Below, one piece after another: positions 1-8,726 of a stretch of 49,794 bases of DNA. The stretch comes from Acidobacteriota bacterium (GTDB taxonomy: Bacteria; Acidobacteriota; Thermoanaerobaculia; Multivoradales; Multivoraceae): contig JAPOXA010000004.1 of the NCBI GenBank assembly GCA_026707325.1, positions 1 to 49,794 of the forward strand, given 5' to 3'. The position numbers were made by a program, and so were the translations under genes. Position 1 is the first letter of the stretch. Each line of letters starts with the position of its first letter. The notes below the pieces were generated by a model. It was given only the letters and a program-made list of their open reading frames with translations. It made no database searches and was not told where the DNA came from.

Positions 1-30
1 AAGACGACGCAACGGAGGATACATGAAATC

Positions 31-50
31 GCCTGTTAGTGTGAACAGGC
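31..50. other. small inverted repeat (possible hairpin) downstream of the large NTPase gene
   Basis: GCCTGTT (31-37) and AACAGGC (44-50) are a perfect 7-base inverted repeat with a 6-base loop. It lies about 60 bases past the stop of the minus-strand NTPase gene, where a terminator would be expected. Only a very short T run follows it on the minus strand, so termination is a weak guess. Confidence 0.25.
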
Positions 51-107
51 CCTAGCTTGAGGGCAAACGTGTCCGGCCCGGGCAGCTTCCAAAACCGAGT
101 CACTGCT

Positions 108-3100
108 TCAATCTCTGATCGAGTCGAGGATTCTGGCGGCGACCGGGTCCACCCGCAGCCCGCCTTCAACGTCCCGCTGGAGGAGGTGCAGCAGTTCCGC
201 TGTTTTAGTCCCTTCTTCCCTCTCCTCCGACGCTGGTTGCCTGCTCTCTGCCAAGGAGATTTGCCGGTTACCGTCAAACAGATCGCCCTGTTCGTCGTGG
301 CGCAGCATGCGCGCTTCGGCGGGAGTCGTTTCCCGGACCGATTCTTCTTGCACTCGGCGAAGCGCCTGCTGCAGTAGGGGTCTGTCGAGACCGAAGGCGG
401 TGCGAAGCGACTCGAGGTCCTGTGCCAATAGTCCCGAGATGCCTTCGTCCTTGGTCAGATCTCCCAGGTCGCTCCGATCACCGTGCCTGAAGCCCTGCCG
501 GATGTGCTCCAGCAGCACTGGCCACCCACCGGATTCTCGGGCGAGTCTTTGATCGTCATCGGGGGTCAGCTTGTGGCCGAACTCGTGCTCCTCTTCGAGC
601 CACTTGGCAGCGAATCCAAGCGACCATGGGCCGAGCCGAACGACATCTATCTGGGGCTGTCCAGGGGCGAGCGCACTCTCCTGTAGGGCGAGTTCTTCAA
701 GGACACCGTTCAACGACAGTGCCCTGTCCGTGTCCGCGATGAAGACGACTCGTGCGTAGGGACGTGTCTTCTGTCTCCCCACGAGTCGAAGTGCCAGGTT
801 GAGCCAGGCAACGTCCCATTCGCCGGACACAGGGAAGAGGACGGCGTCGTCGCTAAGGCGTTGTCGTTGACGCAGCCCGCGGGTCAAGTGCTCTTCGAAA
901 TCCTCCAGCGACTTGCAGTCGGGTAAGCCTCTCACTGTCGTCGGTCCCTGGGCCAAAAACGCGAGAGAATTGGCGATTCCGGAAGCTCCAAGTCCGCAAA
1001 TGACGACGACCCCATGGCGACGCGGGACACCGACAACTTCGCGTTCCTGCAAGAGTGTCAGTGGTCGATGTAGTGGGCCCTCGTCGCCGTTGAGGCGGCG
1101 CTTGTCGCGAGGGCCGAGCGTGGGGAGCGGCACCCTGTCACCCAAGTCATCCAGCTTGCGCTCGATGTCCTCGGAGGTGCCGAGCAGATTGAGCACGTTG
1201 GGATTCCGGAGGCAGTGGCTATCAGGTTCGTCCCCTTGGCGGAGAACGCCTAGCTCGACCATCTCCTGAAGCAGAGCGGCGAACTCGACGTTGGCTCCGA
1301 ACTTTGGGAAACCCTGTCCATACCATAGGAGAGCGTGCCGCTGGATTCTCGAGTTCTTCATCCCGCGACGCAGCACATCGGTGTTGCTCAGACTCTCAAA
1401 CGCGATGGCGTAAGCGATCGCCTCGTAGCGCGAATCGAGCTGGAGCGTCCACTCGAACCGCTGCCGAACCTCCTCGCGGTGCTCAGAATCTTCGTCAATC
1501 GAATCGAGTAGCTCCTTGGTAATGTGTCTGGGGACCTCTCCCTCCGATGCTTCCATGGCTCTGCTGGCGAGTTCCGCGCCGTAGATCTGTATGAGACTGG
1601 GGTAGTAGTTCGCTGCGGCGAGTACTCTCTGGGCCAGCCGCTCGGGTTCAAAGCGGCAGCCGCAGGCCTCCAAGGGGCACTGCAGGAGGTCGACTGCGTG
1701 TCGTTGATTGCCGTCATCGATGAACGGGCCGATACGGATGGGCTGACCGAGGTGCGCAAGCGGATGGTTCGATTGAGTCGTTGTACGGAGCACGTTGTGC
1801 AGACCCGCGAATACGACCTTGATCGTCGACTGGCTTCTCTCCATGAGGGACTTGAGCTGTGCAGACTCGGCGAAGCTCTCGCGCGTGCGGTTCGAGGCGT
1901 CCCGTTCCAAGAAGCCGTCCGCTTCGTCAAACAGCAGCAACAGCGATGCACCGGTTTCTCGGTTGAACGTCTTGTGGAGGGCCCTCATGAAGCGCCGGAC
2001 GCTCTCTTTGCCTGGCCTAGGCTTTGGGACAGCTTCCGGATCGATGGCTCCGCACTGTTCCAGGGCGTTCCAGATTGCCGGCCAGATCTCGGCGGCGTCG
2101 ATCTCGCCGATGCCCTGCGCCTTGAGGTCGATCCAGACCGCGTACTGGCCAGCGTCGGGTTTCGAGTAGATCCGCTCCACATGCCGAAGTAGTGCGGTCT
2201 TTCCCAATTGGCGTCCTCCGTAGACGAAGCAGGAGCCATGTAGATCGATAATCTCTTCGGTCTCCTTGTCGCGCCCGAAGAACATCTCTGGCGGTACGAC
2301 GCTTGCGCGGCGGATGAAAGGCTGGTTGTAGGTGTACGGCAGCGTACAGGCGAAGAGAGTCGCCAGCCGGGAGCCACCCTGTGCCGAGAGGAAGCCTATG
2401 AAGGGCTCGTCAAGCACAAGCAGCGACTGCTTTTCCCTAAGGCAGATTCGGGCGAGTCGCTTGCGGGTTCGTTCGCCGAGGGCGTGAAGGCAGATAGCGA
2501 TAGTGGCTTCCTGCTTGCCGGCCTGTTCCATTCGCTGGTGAATGCCGTCTACCGTCGTGGGCTCAAGGAAGACCAAGAGCCGATACTTGCCGTGGGCCAT
2601 CGATCCGAACTGCGGAAGGGGACAGCGATCACGTCGGCCGAGAGGCTCGGCCCGAAACCGGGTGCCGACAAAGCCGGGAACGGTTGGGCTCGCCTCGACC
2701 TCGGGGTCCGTGAAGTCGAGAGCCCTTAGCAGCCGAGCAAGCGCGTCAGTGATGTTCTGGGACTCGTTTTGGAGTGCAGCGTCACGCTTGAGATCCTTCC
2801 AAGCGTCGAGGAGCGCCGTCGCGGACAAGCGCTCGTCTTCGTCAAGACGATCAAAGTGCAAGGGGCCGTGGCGTTCTCCTGCCTCGGCGGCTTGCCGGAG
2901 CCGAGGCCACTGCTTGTTCGTGGTCCGGGAGCGAAGTTCGTTCTCGTCGACCTCGAGGTAAGCGTCTAGAGGCGATTGCCGTTCCGCGCGCGCTAGCGGC
3001 GGGGGAGACTCCCCGGTGCGGTTCAGAAGCTCGTACGCGACCAGGAGATCGCCGTCCTCAACGTGTTGTTCGACAGCGGCCCGCCGAGGATCGTCTTTGT

Positions 3101-6100
3101 CCGAGAACTTCTTCGCTGCCTCTTCGAGTACCCGTCTCCGTTCGTCTCGGTCCGCCTCGGCGAGTTCTTCTCTGACGGTCTCAAGCTCTTCGTGCAGCAC
3201 GTTGAATCGTGGGCGGTCTTCGTCGGTCGCCTTATCGATCGAGGCCAGCTGCCTGAGCAGGCCGTCGTTTTGGTCCGCCGAGAGGCGGCCCTGCGAGAAG
3301 GCTAGGTCAACAGCCTGGCGTACTACCGCCACGTCGGATCTGAGCGAATTGCTGAGAGTCTGGTGTTCTTCGGCGATACGGTTTCTCAGCGAATCCAGCG
3401 CTTCGTGGTCGATGTTCGCCTCTGTTTCCAGCCAGTCAGCGACCTCCCAAGCGAGGTCAAGGTCACCGATCTCGCAGTAGCGCTCAAAGGCGACAGGCAG
3501 TTCGACGGGCCTGGAGTCGAGCAGGATCTCGAGTTCCGCTTGCTCGTTTCTCCTCCCAGGCGTGGTTCGGTCGATTCCAGACTCGGGATACCGCAGAAGG
3601 CTCGAGTGGAGCAAGTGATCTGGATCGGGTTCTCCGCTCTCTGCTCCCGCCTCCGCTGAACAGAGGAGGGCTCGGACACGGCGAACAGTCCTACCTGCGA
3701 GCGCAGAGGCTGCAGCGACCAGAGGATCCTGTTCCGAAACCGCGGCCGCCCGGTCAAGTCGGTCAAGGACGCCCGTGGAACCTCTCTGGACGGATTGCAC
3801 CAGGGCATCCACGACCTCTTGGCGATGGCTGGACACCGGCTCTCGCACATCGTCGAGGGCGAGATAGCGGCGGGCAAGCGCGAGTGGTTCTTCAAGGTGT
3901 CGTTGGAACTGCAGGAAGACCTTCGCGTCGATCTTCTGGTGGACGGTGAGCAGATTGGAGGCATGTCGGTCGACAATCCTGCGAAGCTGGCTTTCGTCGC
4001 CGAGTTGGGCACTCAGACGGCGGACCTCATCGGCGTGACCTTCAGACCGCATCGTCTGCAGCAACTGGCCAAGCTCGTTCGACTCTTGGCACATCACGTT
4101 CCAAACCCGGTTCGCCGGGATGTAGGACATCTTGCGCTGGCGACCAGCCTTCCACCATGCCCGAAGATCCCGTGCGAACACCCTTAGCGCGTCCCGTCGG
4201 CCAGCTTGGCCACGCGCAGCTTGAACCACTGTGGCGGCGTCCACCTGGGCCTTCTGCAGATCCCAACTGCACTGTGCCGACTCCCGGGCGAACCGGTAGA
4301 GGGCGTCGAGGCCCTCGTGGGTAAGGTCCTGGAGGTAGGCGGCGGCGCCGGAGTAGGGAGCAATCACAGCCGCTGGAAGGGCGGCCGAGAATCCGATGAG
4401 CGCACTTGTGTTCTTCCGGCCGACATCCCGATTCGCAGCCTCATCTGGCTGAAGCCGTTCAAAGGCGGACGCCAGTCGCTCTGCGAGTGAACCGTCCGAC
4501 CGCCGAAGCCGGCTGGCGTAGAGGGCCGCCTCCAAGAGCTCCGCTCGGGGCTGCCCAGCGTCGACGTCCAGGTTCTCGGCCAACCGGCAGAGGTGGTAGG
4601 CGTAGGAGAGGCGAGGCGGGTCGGCAGCCAAGGCGTCAGCAACGCCTTCGCGAATCCGCTGTTCCTGCTCGTCCCATTCGGGTTGCGCTCTTGGTTCTTC
4701 GACACGGGACCTCTCAACCGCGGGCAGGGGTGTAGCCTCGCGGGCCGGCGCAGGGTTTTCTGCCTCTCCCACGGGCGATGTTTCGGCCCTTGGCATGCCT
4801 TCGCCGGTGTCGGCCTGTCCCCGGGGACCCTCCACGCCGGACGTGGCTGTCTCCTTGTCGTTGGCTGATTCTCCGGCTGCGGCAACAGTGGGCTCTGGAG
4901 CCTCCGCGGCTGGCTCGGCCGGTTCTTCGGGTTGTTCAGCTTCGGGTGGCGGCGGCTCGGAGTAGATGCCACTATCGGGCGGGCTAGTCGGCTCCAACGC
5001 CCGCGTGATTGCGTCGCACGCCTTGCGGTAAGTTCGTCTGGCCGAAACCTCCCTGAGCACGAGGTCGTCTTTCCGGTCCTCCCACTCGCGGCGGGCTTGG
5101 CGACCTTCGGGCTCGTCCTTCCGCATGCCTTCGAGTTCGCGCTCGATGTCCTGGTGACCGTCGTAGGCTTCGCGCAGGGTCTGGAGCAACGTCGGAGCGG
5201 CTTGCTGGAGTCGTTCTCGTTCGGTGTCAGCATCCCGGGGCGTGTATCCCCGCGAATCCAGCCATAGGCCGCGGAGGTTCCCTAGATCCTCGGGGTGAAG
5301 GAGACTCGATCGGGAGTCTGCGTCGATTTCATCGAGCACCGCCAGGGCGAGGTCCCGGAGGTTCTCACTTGCCTGGTCCTCGAGCTCTTCCAGCCGCGAC
5401 TGGATGGTCTTGCGGAGGCCGACCACACGCTCGTCCAGGCGAGTCGTGATGCTGCTACCAACGGCAAGCTCGGCAGAGGTAGTAAGAGTGCCGGTAACTG
5501 CTGAGAGTGCGTCGAAGAGCGACTCGACGGCAGTCTCGGACGTCTTGAGGAGTTCCTTTCCGAGATCCTCTCGCTCCCGGCTGCTCGCCGGAGACTCCTT
5601 GTAGGCGCCAATCACCACGTCGAACACCGCCGGCAGATCCTCGAACTTCACTTCGAGTCTGACGGGGCCGGTGACAGCCTGGCGGGACTCTTCGGACCAC
5701 AAGTTCTCGAACTCCGCGGCCAGTTCGGGGGCTTTCCGGGCCGCAATTCCGAGGACCGTGCTGTCGTCCAGGAGCGTAGCTTTTGCGAACAGCAGGAGCT
5801 TCGTCTCGCGGCGAGCTTCATCGTCGAGTGAAGACCAACGTTCCACCCGCGACTCAACCTCAATGGCCGAGTTCGGGGCCGATGGAGGCGTGGCGGGCTT
5901 ACCGGCCCCTGCAGGGGCCAGAAACGGTTGCAGGATCTCGTACTCGAGGGACCGTGGCAGAACGTCGGACGGAGGCGGACCGGGCCGCTGTTCAACCGTC
6001 CTGTAGATGAGGTGCAGGTTGAAGAGTTCTCGGCGGAACGCCGGGTTGCCGTAGAAAGCGAGCAACTCCGCCCAGCCTGCCCGCTTCTTGCCGGCGGCTA

Positions 6101-6248
6101 TCTCGACCCGATCGCGAAAATAGCTGGACTGCAGAATGCGACTACGGGACGGTCGGTTCAGGGAGAGCGTCTGTCCGAGTCTCTCAAGTTCGTTCAGGCA
6201 TTGGGGAAGCCCGAACCCGACCGCTTGTCGGCGTTCCGTCTTCGCCAT
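108..6248 (-). CDS. giant P-loop NTPase (2046 aa), STAND/AAA-like, unknown family, possible defence protein
   Basis: I do not recognise a named family. Residues 1-350 are a mostly helical region, followed by a charged coiled-coil-like stretch near 345-410 and a Pro/Ala/Glu-rich low-complexity linker near 417-525. Another long helical region runs to about 1215. Around 1220-1316 is a block ending in an LLVLDEPF strand. A motif PEMFFGRDKE precedes a clear Walker A, YGGRQLGKTALL (about 1341-1352), and a Walker B, LLLLFDEADGF (about 1435). A second, degenerate nucleotide-binding-like strand-loop, VVICGLGASGIANS, sits near 1745. FGRDKE followed by Walker A resembles STAND/AAA ATPases that sense a signal and drive an effector. 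No nuclease motif is obvious. The ATG at 6248 gives an uninterrupted frame. It lies downstream of a toxin-antitoxin pair in a segment that looks less GC-rich than the rest, suggesting transfer. A defence role is inference only. Confidence 0.75.
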   Translation of the reverse strand: MAKTERRQAVGFGLPQCLNELERLGQTLSLNRPSRSRILQSSYFRDRVEIAAGKKRAGWAELLAFYGNPAFRRELFNLHLIYRTVEQRPGPPPSDVLPRSLEYEILQPFLAPAGAGKPATPPSAPNSAIEVESRVERWSSLDDEARRETKLLLFAKATLLDDSTVLGIAARKAPELAAEFENLWSEESRQAVTGPVRLEVKFEDLPAVFDVVIGAYKESPASSREREDLGKELLKTSETAVESLFDALSAVTGTLTTSAELAVGSSITTRLDERVVGLRKTIQSRLEELEDQASENLRDLALAVLDEIDADSRSSLLHPEDLGNLRGLWLDSRGYTPRDADTERERLQQAAPTLLQTLREAYDGHQDIERELEGMRKDEPEGRQARREWEDRKDDLVLREVSARRTYRKACDAITRALEPTSPPDSGIYSEPPPPEAEQPEEPAEPAAEAPEPTVAAAGESANDKETATSGVEGPRGQADTGEGMPRAETSPVGEAENPAPAREATPLPAVERSRVEEPRAQPEWDEQEQRIREGVADALAADPPRLSYAYHLCRLAENLDVDAGQPRAELLEAALYASRLRRSDGSLAERLASAFERLQPDEAANRDVGRKNTSALIGFSAALPAAVIAPYSGAAAYLQDLTHEGLDALYRFARESAQCSWDLQKAQVDAATVVQAARGQAGRRDALRVFARDLRAWWKAGRQRKMSYIPANRVWNVMCQESNELGQLLQTMRSEGHADEVRRLSAQLGDESQLRRIVDRHASNLLTVHQKIDAKVFLQFQRHLEEPLALARRYLALDDVREPVSSHRQEVVDALVQSVQRGSTGVLDRLDRAAAVSEQDPLVAAASALAGRTVRRVRALLCSAEAGAESGEPDPDHLLHSSLLRYPESGIDRTTPGRRNEQAELEILLDSRPVELPVAFERYCEIGDLDLAWEVADWLETEANIDHEALDSLRNRIAEEHQTLSNSLRSDVAVVRQAVDLAFSQGRLSADQNDGLLRQLASIDKATDEDRPRFNVLHEELETVREELAEADRDERRRVLEEAAKKFSDKDDPRRAAVEQHVEDGDLLVAYELLNRTGESPPPLARAERQSPLDAYLEVDENELRSRTTNKQWPRLRQAAEAGERHGPLHFDRLDEDERLSATALLDAWKDLKRDAALQNESQNITDALARLLRALDFTDPEVEASPTVPGFVGTRFRAEPLGRRDRCPLPQFGSMAHGKYRLLVFLEPTTVDGIHQRMEQAGKQEATIAICLHALGERTRKRLARICLREKQSLLVLDEPFIGFLSAQGGSRLATLFACTLPYTYNQPFIRRASVVPPEMFFGRDKETEEIIDLHGSCFVYGGRQLGKTALLRHVERIYSKPDAGQYAVWIDLKAQGIGEIDAAEIWPAIWNALEQCGAIDPEAVPKPRPGKESVRRFMRALHKTFNRETGASLLLLFDEADGFLERDASNRTRESFAESAQLKSLMERSQSTIKVVFAGLHNVLRTTTQSNHPLAHLGQPIRIGPFIDDGNQRHAVDLLQCPLEACGCRFEPERLAQRVLAAANYYPSLIQIYGAELASRAMEASEGEVPRHITKELLDSIDEDSEHREEVRQRFEWTLQLDSRYEAIAYAIAFESLSNTDVLRRGMKNSRIQRHALLWYGQGFPKFGANVEFAALLQEMVELGVLRQGDEPDSHCLRNPNVLNLLGTSEDIERKLDDLGDRVPLPTLGPRDKRRLNGDEGPLHRPLTLLQEREVVGVPRRHGVVVICGLGASGIANSLAFLAQGPTTVRGLPDCKSLEDFEEHLTRGLRQRQRLSDDAVLFPVSGEWDVAWLNLALRLVGRQKTRPYARVVFIADTDRALSLNGVLEELALQESALAPGQPQIDVVRLGPWSLGFAAKWLEEEHEFGHKLTPDDDQRLARESGGWPVLLEHIRQGFRHGDRSDLGDLTKDEGISGLLAQDLESLRTAFGLDRPLLQQALRRVQEESVRETTPAEARMLRHDEQGDLFDGNRQISLAESRQPASEEREEGTKTAELLHLLQRDVEGGLRVDPVAARILDSIRD

Positions 6249-6469
6249 CCGAGGGGCACCTCCGTGGGGAAACGCGGGAGTCTACACGTTCATCGTCGGC
6301 CGGTTCCTGGTGCTGTTCCGGATGGAAGATTGCAGATCGGGGAGGCGGTGGAGGGTGCCCTGGGCCTGCGCAGCTTGATCCGCTCTCCACTGGCGGCATC
6401 GTCGTTTACATCATCACGACGGCCGGCGTCGAGATGACCACCGTGAGGGAAGTCGTCTGAGCGGCGGCT

Positions 6470-6877
6470 TCAGCCGGAAGGGCTTAGGGCCAGAGCGAGA
6501 GGGTGCTGGGCCAGTTTGCCGTCCTTCGTGAGCAGTCTGAGTCCCTGGACCTGCGCTTGAACCAGGAGGAGTTCGTCGAACGGATCCTTGTGGCCAAGCG
6601 GCGGATCGAGAACGGTGATCGCGTGGTGCCGGGTCAGCGGCAGAAACGTGACCTCCTGATCCTCCAGCGTAGCCACGACGTCGGCAGGAGAGAAGCGACT
6701 CTTCCTCTCGCCGGACCTGTGCCGGGCGTTGTGCTTCAGCCGCATCTCCCAGATCGATACGGCGCTGACGTGGAGTCTGGTCTCGCGGGAGTGCAAGAGG
6801 TCTCGCTCGGACGCGAGGAGCCTTCCCGGCCGGTCCATGAAGTCGTAGAGGTACGACGTGTCGAGAAGGAGGCGCAT
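6470..6877 (-). CDS. PIN-domain toxin (VapC-like ribonuclease)
   Basis: This 135-residue protein fits the PIN fold of type II toxins, which cleave RNA using a cluster of acidic residues that bind Mg2+ or Mn2+. Visible acidic positions are D6 in LLLDTSYL, E44 in SIWEMRL, D98 and D101 in KDPFDELL, and D119 in LTKDGKL, so the active site looks complete. It starts 15 bases after the antitoxin stop, the usual operon order of antitoxin then toxin. The large NTPase gene follows after about 220 bases on the same strand and could be cotranscribed. The RNA target cannot be told from sequence. Confidence 0.88.
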   Translation of the reverse strand: MRLLLDTSYLYDFMDRPGRLLASERDLLHSRETRLHVSAVSIWEMRLKHNARHRSGERKSRFSPADVVATLEDQEVTFLPLTRHHAITVLDPPLGHKDPFDELLLVQAQVQGLRLLTKDGKLAQHPLALALSPSG

Positions 6878-6892
6878 CTGCCGAGAGCACCG

Positions 6893-7153
6893 CTAGTCGT
6901 CGTCGAGGCAGAGCACCCTGCGACTGAAGGCCGGGTCGTCGAAGGACTTTGGCCAGCCTTCGCCGTCGCCCGTAATGCCGAGACGCCGACGCGATTCTTC
7001 GAGCTTCTCGAAGTCGAATCCGCCCCGCTGGTCGCAGCGAACGAGTTCGGCGGTCGGGCGGCCGTGCTTTGTGATGATCACCCGCTCGCCGTTGCGAGCG
7101 GCCGCTATGAGTTCGGAGAGGCGCGCCTTTGCGTCGCGAATCGCCAGTTCCAT
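6893..7153 (-). CDS. Phd/YefM-type antitoxin
   Basis: This 86-residue protein has the Phd/YefM antitoxin N-terminus. It opens with a short strand-helix (MELAIRDAKARLSELI), then the typical ERVIITKHGRPTAELV segment that forms the DNA-binding dimer. The acidic C-terminal tail (FDDPAFSRRVLCLDDD) is the part expected to wrap around the PIN toxin encoded directly downstream. Known family members repress their own operon by binding near the promoter. The ATG at 7153 has a strong ribosome-binding site at the usual distance. Confidence 0.88.
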   Translation of the reverse strand: MELAIRDAKARLSELIAAARNGERVIITKHGRPTAELVRCDQRGGFDFEKLEESRRRLGITGDGEGWPKSFDDPAFSRRVLCLDDD

Positions 7154-7162
7154 TGTTCTCGT

Positions 7163-7168
7163 CCTCCT
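7163..7168 (-). promoter_or_regulatory. ribosome binding site of the antitoxin gene
   Basis: AGGAGG on the minus strand ends 9 bases before the ATG at 7153. It is a near-perfect Shine-Dalgarno sequence and contrasts with the leaderless-looking starts elsewhere in the window. Confidence 0.8.
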
Positions 7169-7310
7169 GATTCACCGGCGGCGGTTGAGGGCATGGCTGC
7201 TGATGTGCCCGAATCGAGACTACAGCGCGACTACGTTAGGGACAAGAGACGGCGATGCATTAGCTGGGCGGCGCCGAAGGAAACACGCTGCGGAGGGCTC
7301 TGCACGCCCG

Positions 7311-7877
7311 CTACGGCGCGTAGTACGGGTTCGTGCCGGCGGCGTGATCCGTCGTGTCGAGGACGCGCTGGACGGTCGGCACGGCTTCCACGATGGCCTG
7401 CTCGACGCCCTGCTTGAGCGTGTAGTCGGCCATGCCGCAGCCCTGGCAACCGCCGCCCATCGTGATGTAGGCCGTCTCGTCCTTGACCTCGAGCAGGGTG
7501 ACGAAGCCGCCGTGCGCGGCGATTTGCGGGTTGATCTGCTCATCGAGGACGCGCTGGACGTCGGCCGCCGGTCCGTCGCCCCAGACCGAGTTCGGGTTGT
7601 CGAACTTGAAGCCGCTCTCGGAGAGCCGGGTGACGAAGTCGATCGTGACGCCCTCGAGGTCCGGTGCGCTCTCGGAGTCGACGTAGACCTTGAATGCCTC
7701 GGTGTCCAGGATCTCGTCGTCGGGCCGGGCCTCGTCGAGGCCGACCAGGTCCATCTGGTATCGGAAACCGCCGCCGCTGCGGCCGGTGATGCCGATGCGG
7801 AGAGCGAGGTCGTCGCGTTCCTCGTCCTTCATCGCTTCGGCGACCTTCTTCTGTGCCAGCTCGGTGATCGTTAGCAT
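7311..7877 (-). CDS. nfuA: NfuA-type Fe-S cluster carrier protein
   Basis: NfuA receives Fe-S clusters from the assembly scaffold and passes them to target enzymes. The N-terminal half (about 1-95) is a degenerate A-type carrier domain: where a true A-type carrier has its C-terminal Cys-x-Cys, this has GFKFDNPN. The C-terminal half is a NifU-like domain with the cluster-binding CxxC in GGGCQGCGMA. The length of 188 residues matches NfuA. The frame also offers an ATG at 7886, but that codon overlaps a TAGAAT box. The start at 7877 (MLTITEL) sits 7 bases after the box and matches the family N-terminus. F420 and other radical-SAM enzymes in the window depend on Fe-S clusters, though no direct link is shown. 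Confidence 0.9.
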   Translation of the reverse strand: MLTITELAQKKVAEAMKDEERDDLALRIGITGRSGGGFRYQMDLVGLDEARPDDEILDTEAFKVYVDSESAPDLEGVTIDFVTRLSESGFKFDNPNSVWGDGPAADVQRVLDEQINPQIAAHGGFVTLLEVKDETAYITMGGGCQGCGMADYTLKQGVEQAIVEAVPTVQRVLDTTDHAAGTNPYYAP

Positions 7878-7884
7878 GCGTCGC

Positions 7885-7890
7885 ATTCTA
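7885..7890 (-). promoter_or_regulatory. -10 box of nfuA, probably leaderless
   Basis: TAGAAT on the minus strand is followed by 7 bases and then the ATG at 7877. No Shine-Dalgarno sequence fits between them. No convincing -35 element is visible. Confidence 0.5.
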
Positions 7891-7909
7891 CCGAAGGAGG
7901 TCCGGCGCC

Positions 7910-8701
7910 ATGGGTTTCGAGCACATCCAACTCTCCCACCAGGGTCCGATCACGCGGTTGACCCTGAACGATCCGACGCGCCTGAACGCGATGACGCCGG
8001 CCATGGGCGCGGAGATCCGGGACGCCGTTCCACTCGTCAATTCACGAGACGAGACCCGGGTGGTCATCGTGCGCGGCGCCGGCCGGGCCTTCAGTGCCGG
8101 CGGCAGCCTGAAGAGCATCCAGGAGGAGGTCAGCGAGGATCGGGACGCGGGTCCCGGCCTCGGTGGCGGCGCGAACTTCTACCGTCTCTACCTCTCGGTT
8201 CGGGATCTCGAGGCGCCGTCGATCGCGGCGATCAACGGCCACGCGATCGGCGCCGGGCTCTGCTTCGCGCTCGGCTGCGACATGCGGGTGATCAGGACCG
8301 GCGCGCGGGTCGGCATGACCTTCGTGAAGCTCGGGATTCACCCCGGCATGGCGGCGACCTGGACCCTGCCGCGCCTGATCGGCCCCGCCCGCGCCGCCGA
8401 ACTCCTCTACAGCGGGCGGCTCATCGACGCCGCCACGGCGGTCGAGTGGGGGATCGCCAGCCGCGAAGCGGATGAGGACTTCGACCAGGTGGTCGAGGAT
8501 CTGGCCCTGGAGATCGCGGCGGCCGGACCGATCGCGGTCAAGGCGACCAAGCGCACGGTGCGCGGCACCTTCGAACGGTCGATTGACGAGGCGCTGGACC
8601 TGGAGAGCGCGGAGCAGGAGGTGACGTTCCGGACCGCCGACGCCCGCGAGGGGGTCATGGCCCTGACGGAACGGCGTTCGCCACGTTTCGCGGGCCGGTA
8701 G
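7910..8701 (+). CDS. enoyl-CoA hydratase/isomerase family (crotonase) protein
   Basis: Crotonase-fold enzymes act on acyl-CoA thioesters by stabilising an enolate in an oxyanion hole. The CoA-binding loop RAFSAGGSLKSI (about 60-71) and the second oxyanion-hole segment INGHAIGAGLCFALGCDMR (about 106-124) are both present. The region LGIHPGMAATWTLPRLIG follows as in the family. The length of 263 residues is usual. In place of the Glu pair of true hydratases I see GMAATW, so the exact reaction (hydratase, isomerase, hydrolase) is open. AAGGAGG at 7893-7899 supports the ATG at 7910. It is divergent from nfuA. Confidence 0.88.
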   Translation: MGFEHIQLSHQGPITRLTLNDPTRLNAMTPAMGAEIRDAVPLVNSRDETRVVIVRGAGRAFSAGGSLKSIQEEVSEDRDAGPGLGGGANFYRLYLSVRDLEAPSIAAINGHAIGAGLCFALGCDMRVIRTGARVGMTFVKLGIHPGMAATWTLPRLIGPARAAELLYSGRLIDAATAVEWGIASREADEDFDQVVEDLALEIAAAGPIAVKATKRTVRGTFERSIDEALDLESAEQEVTFRTADAREGVMALTERRSPRFAGR

Positions 8702-8714
8702 TTGCGCCGGCCGG

Positions 8715-8720
8715 TAAGCT
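8715..8720 (+). promoter_or_regulatory. -10 box of the CinA-like gene, probably leaderless
   Basis: TAAGCT is followed by 6 bases and the ATG at 8727, with no Shine-Dalgarno sequence between. The upstream crotonase gene ends at 8701, so this would be an internal promoter. Confidence 0.45.
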
Positions 8721-8726
8721 ACGCCG

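Noticed and set aside
6249..6469. Possible short gene between the PIN toxin and the NTPase gene
   Set aside because: A plus-strand frame ends STGGIVVYIITTAGVEMTTV, but it has no convincing start and no recognisable family; I see nothing else in this gap apart from a possible leader of the NTPase gene.
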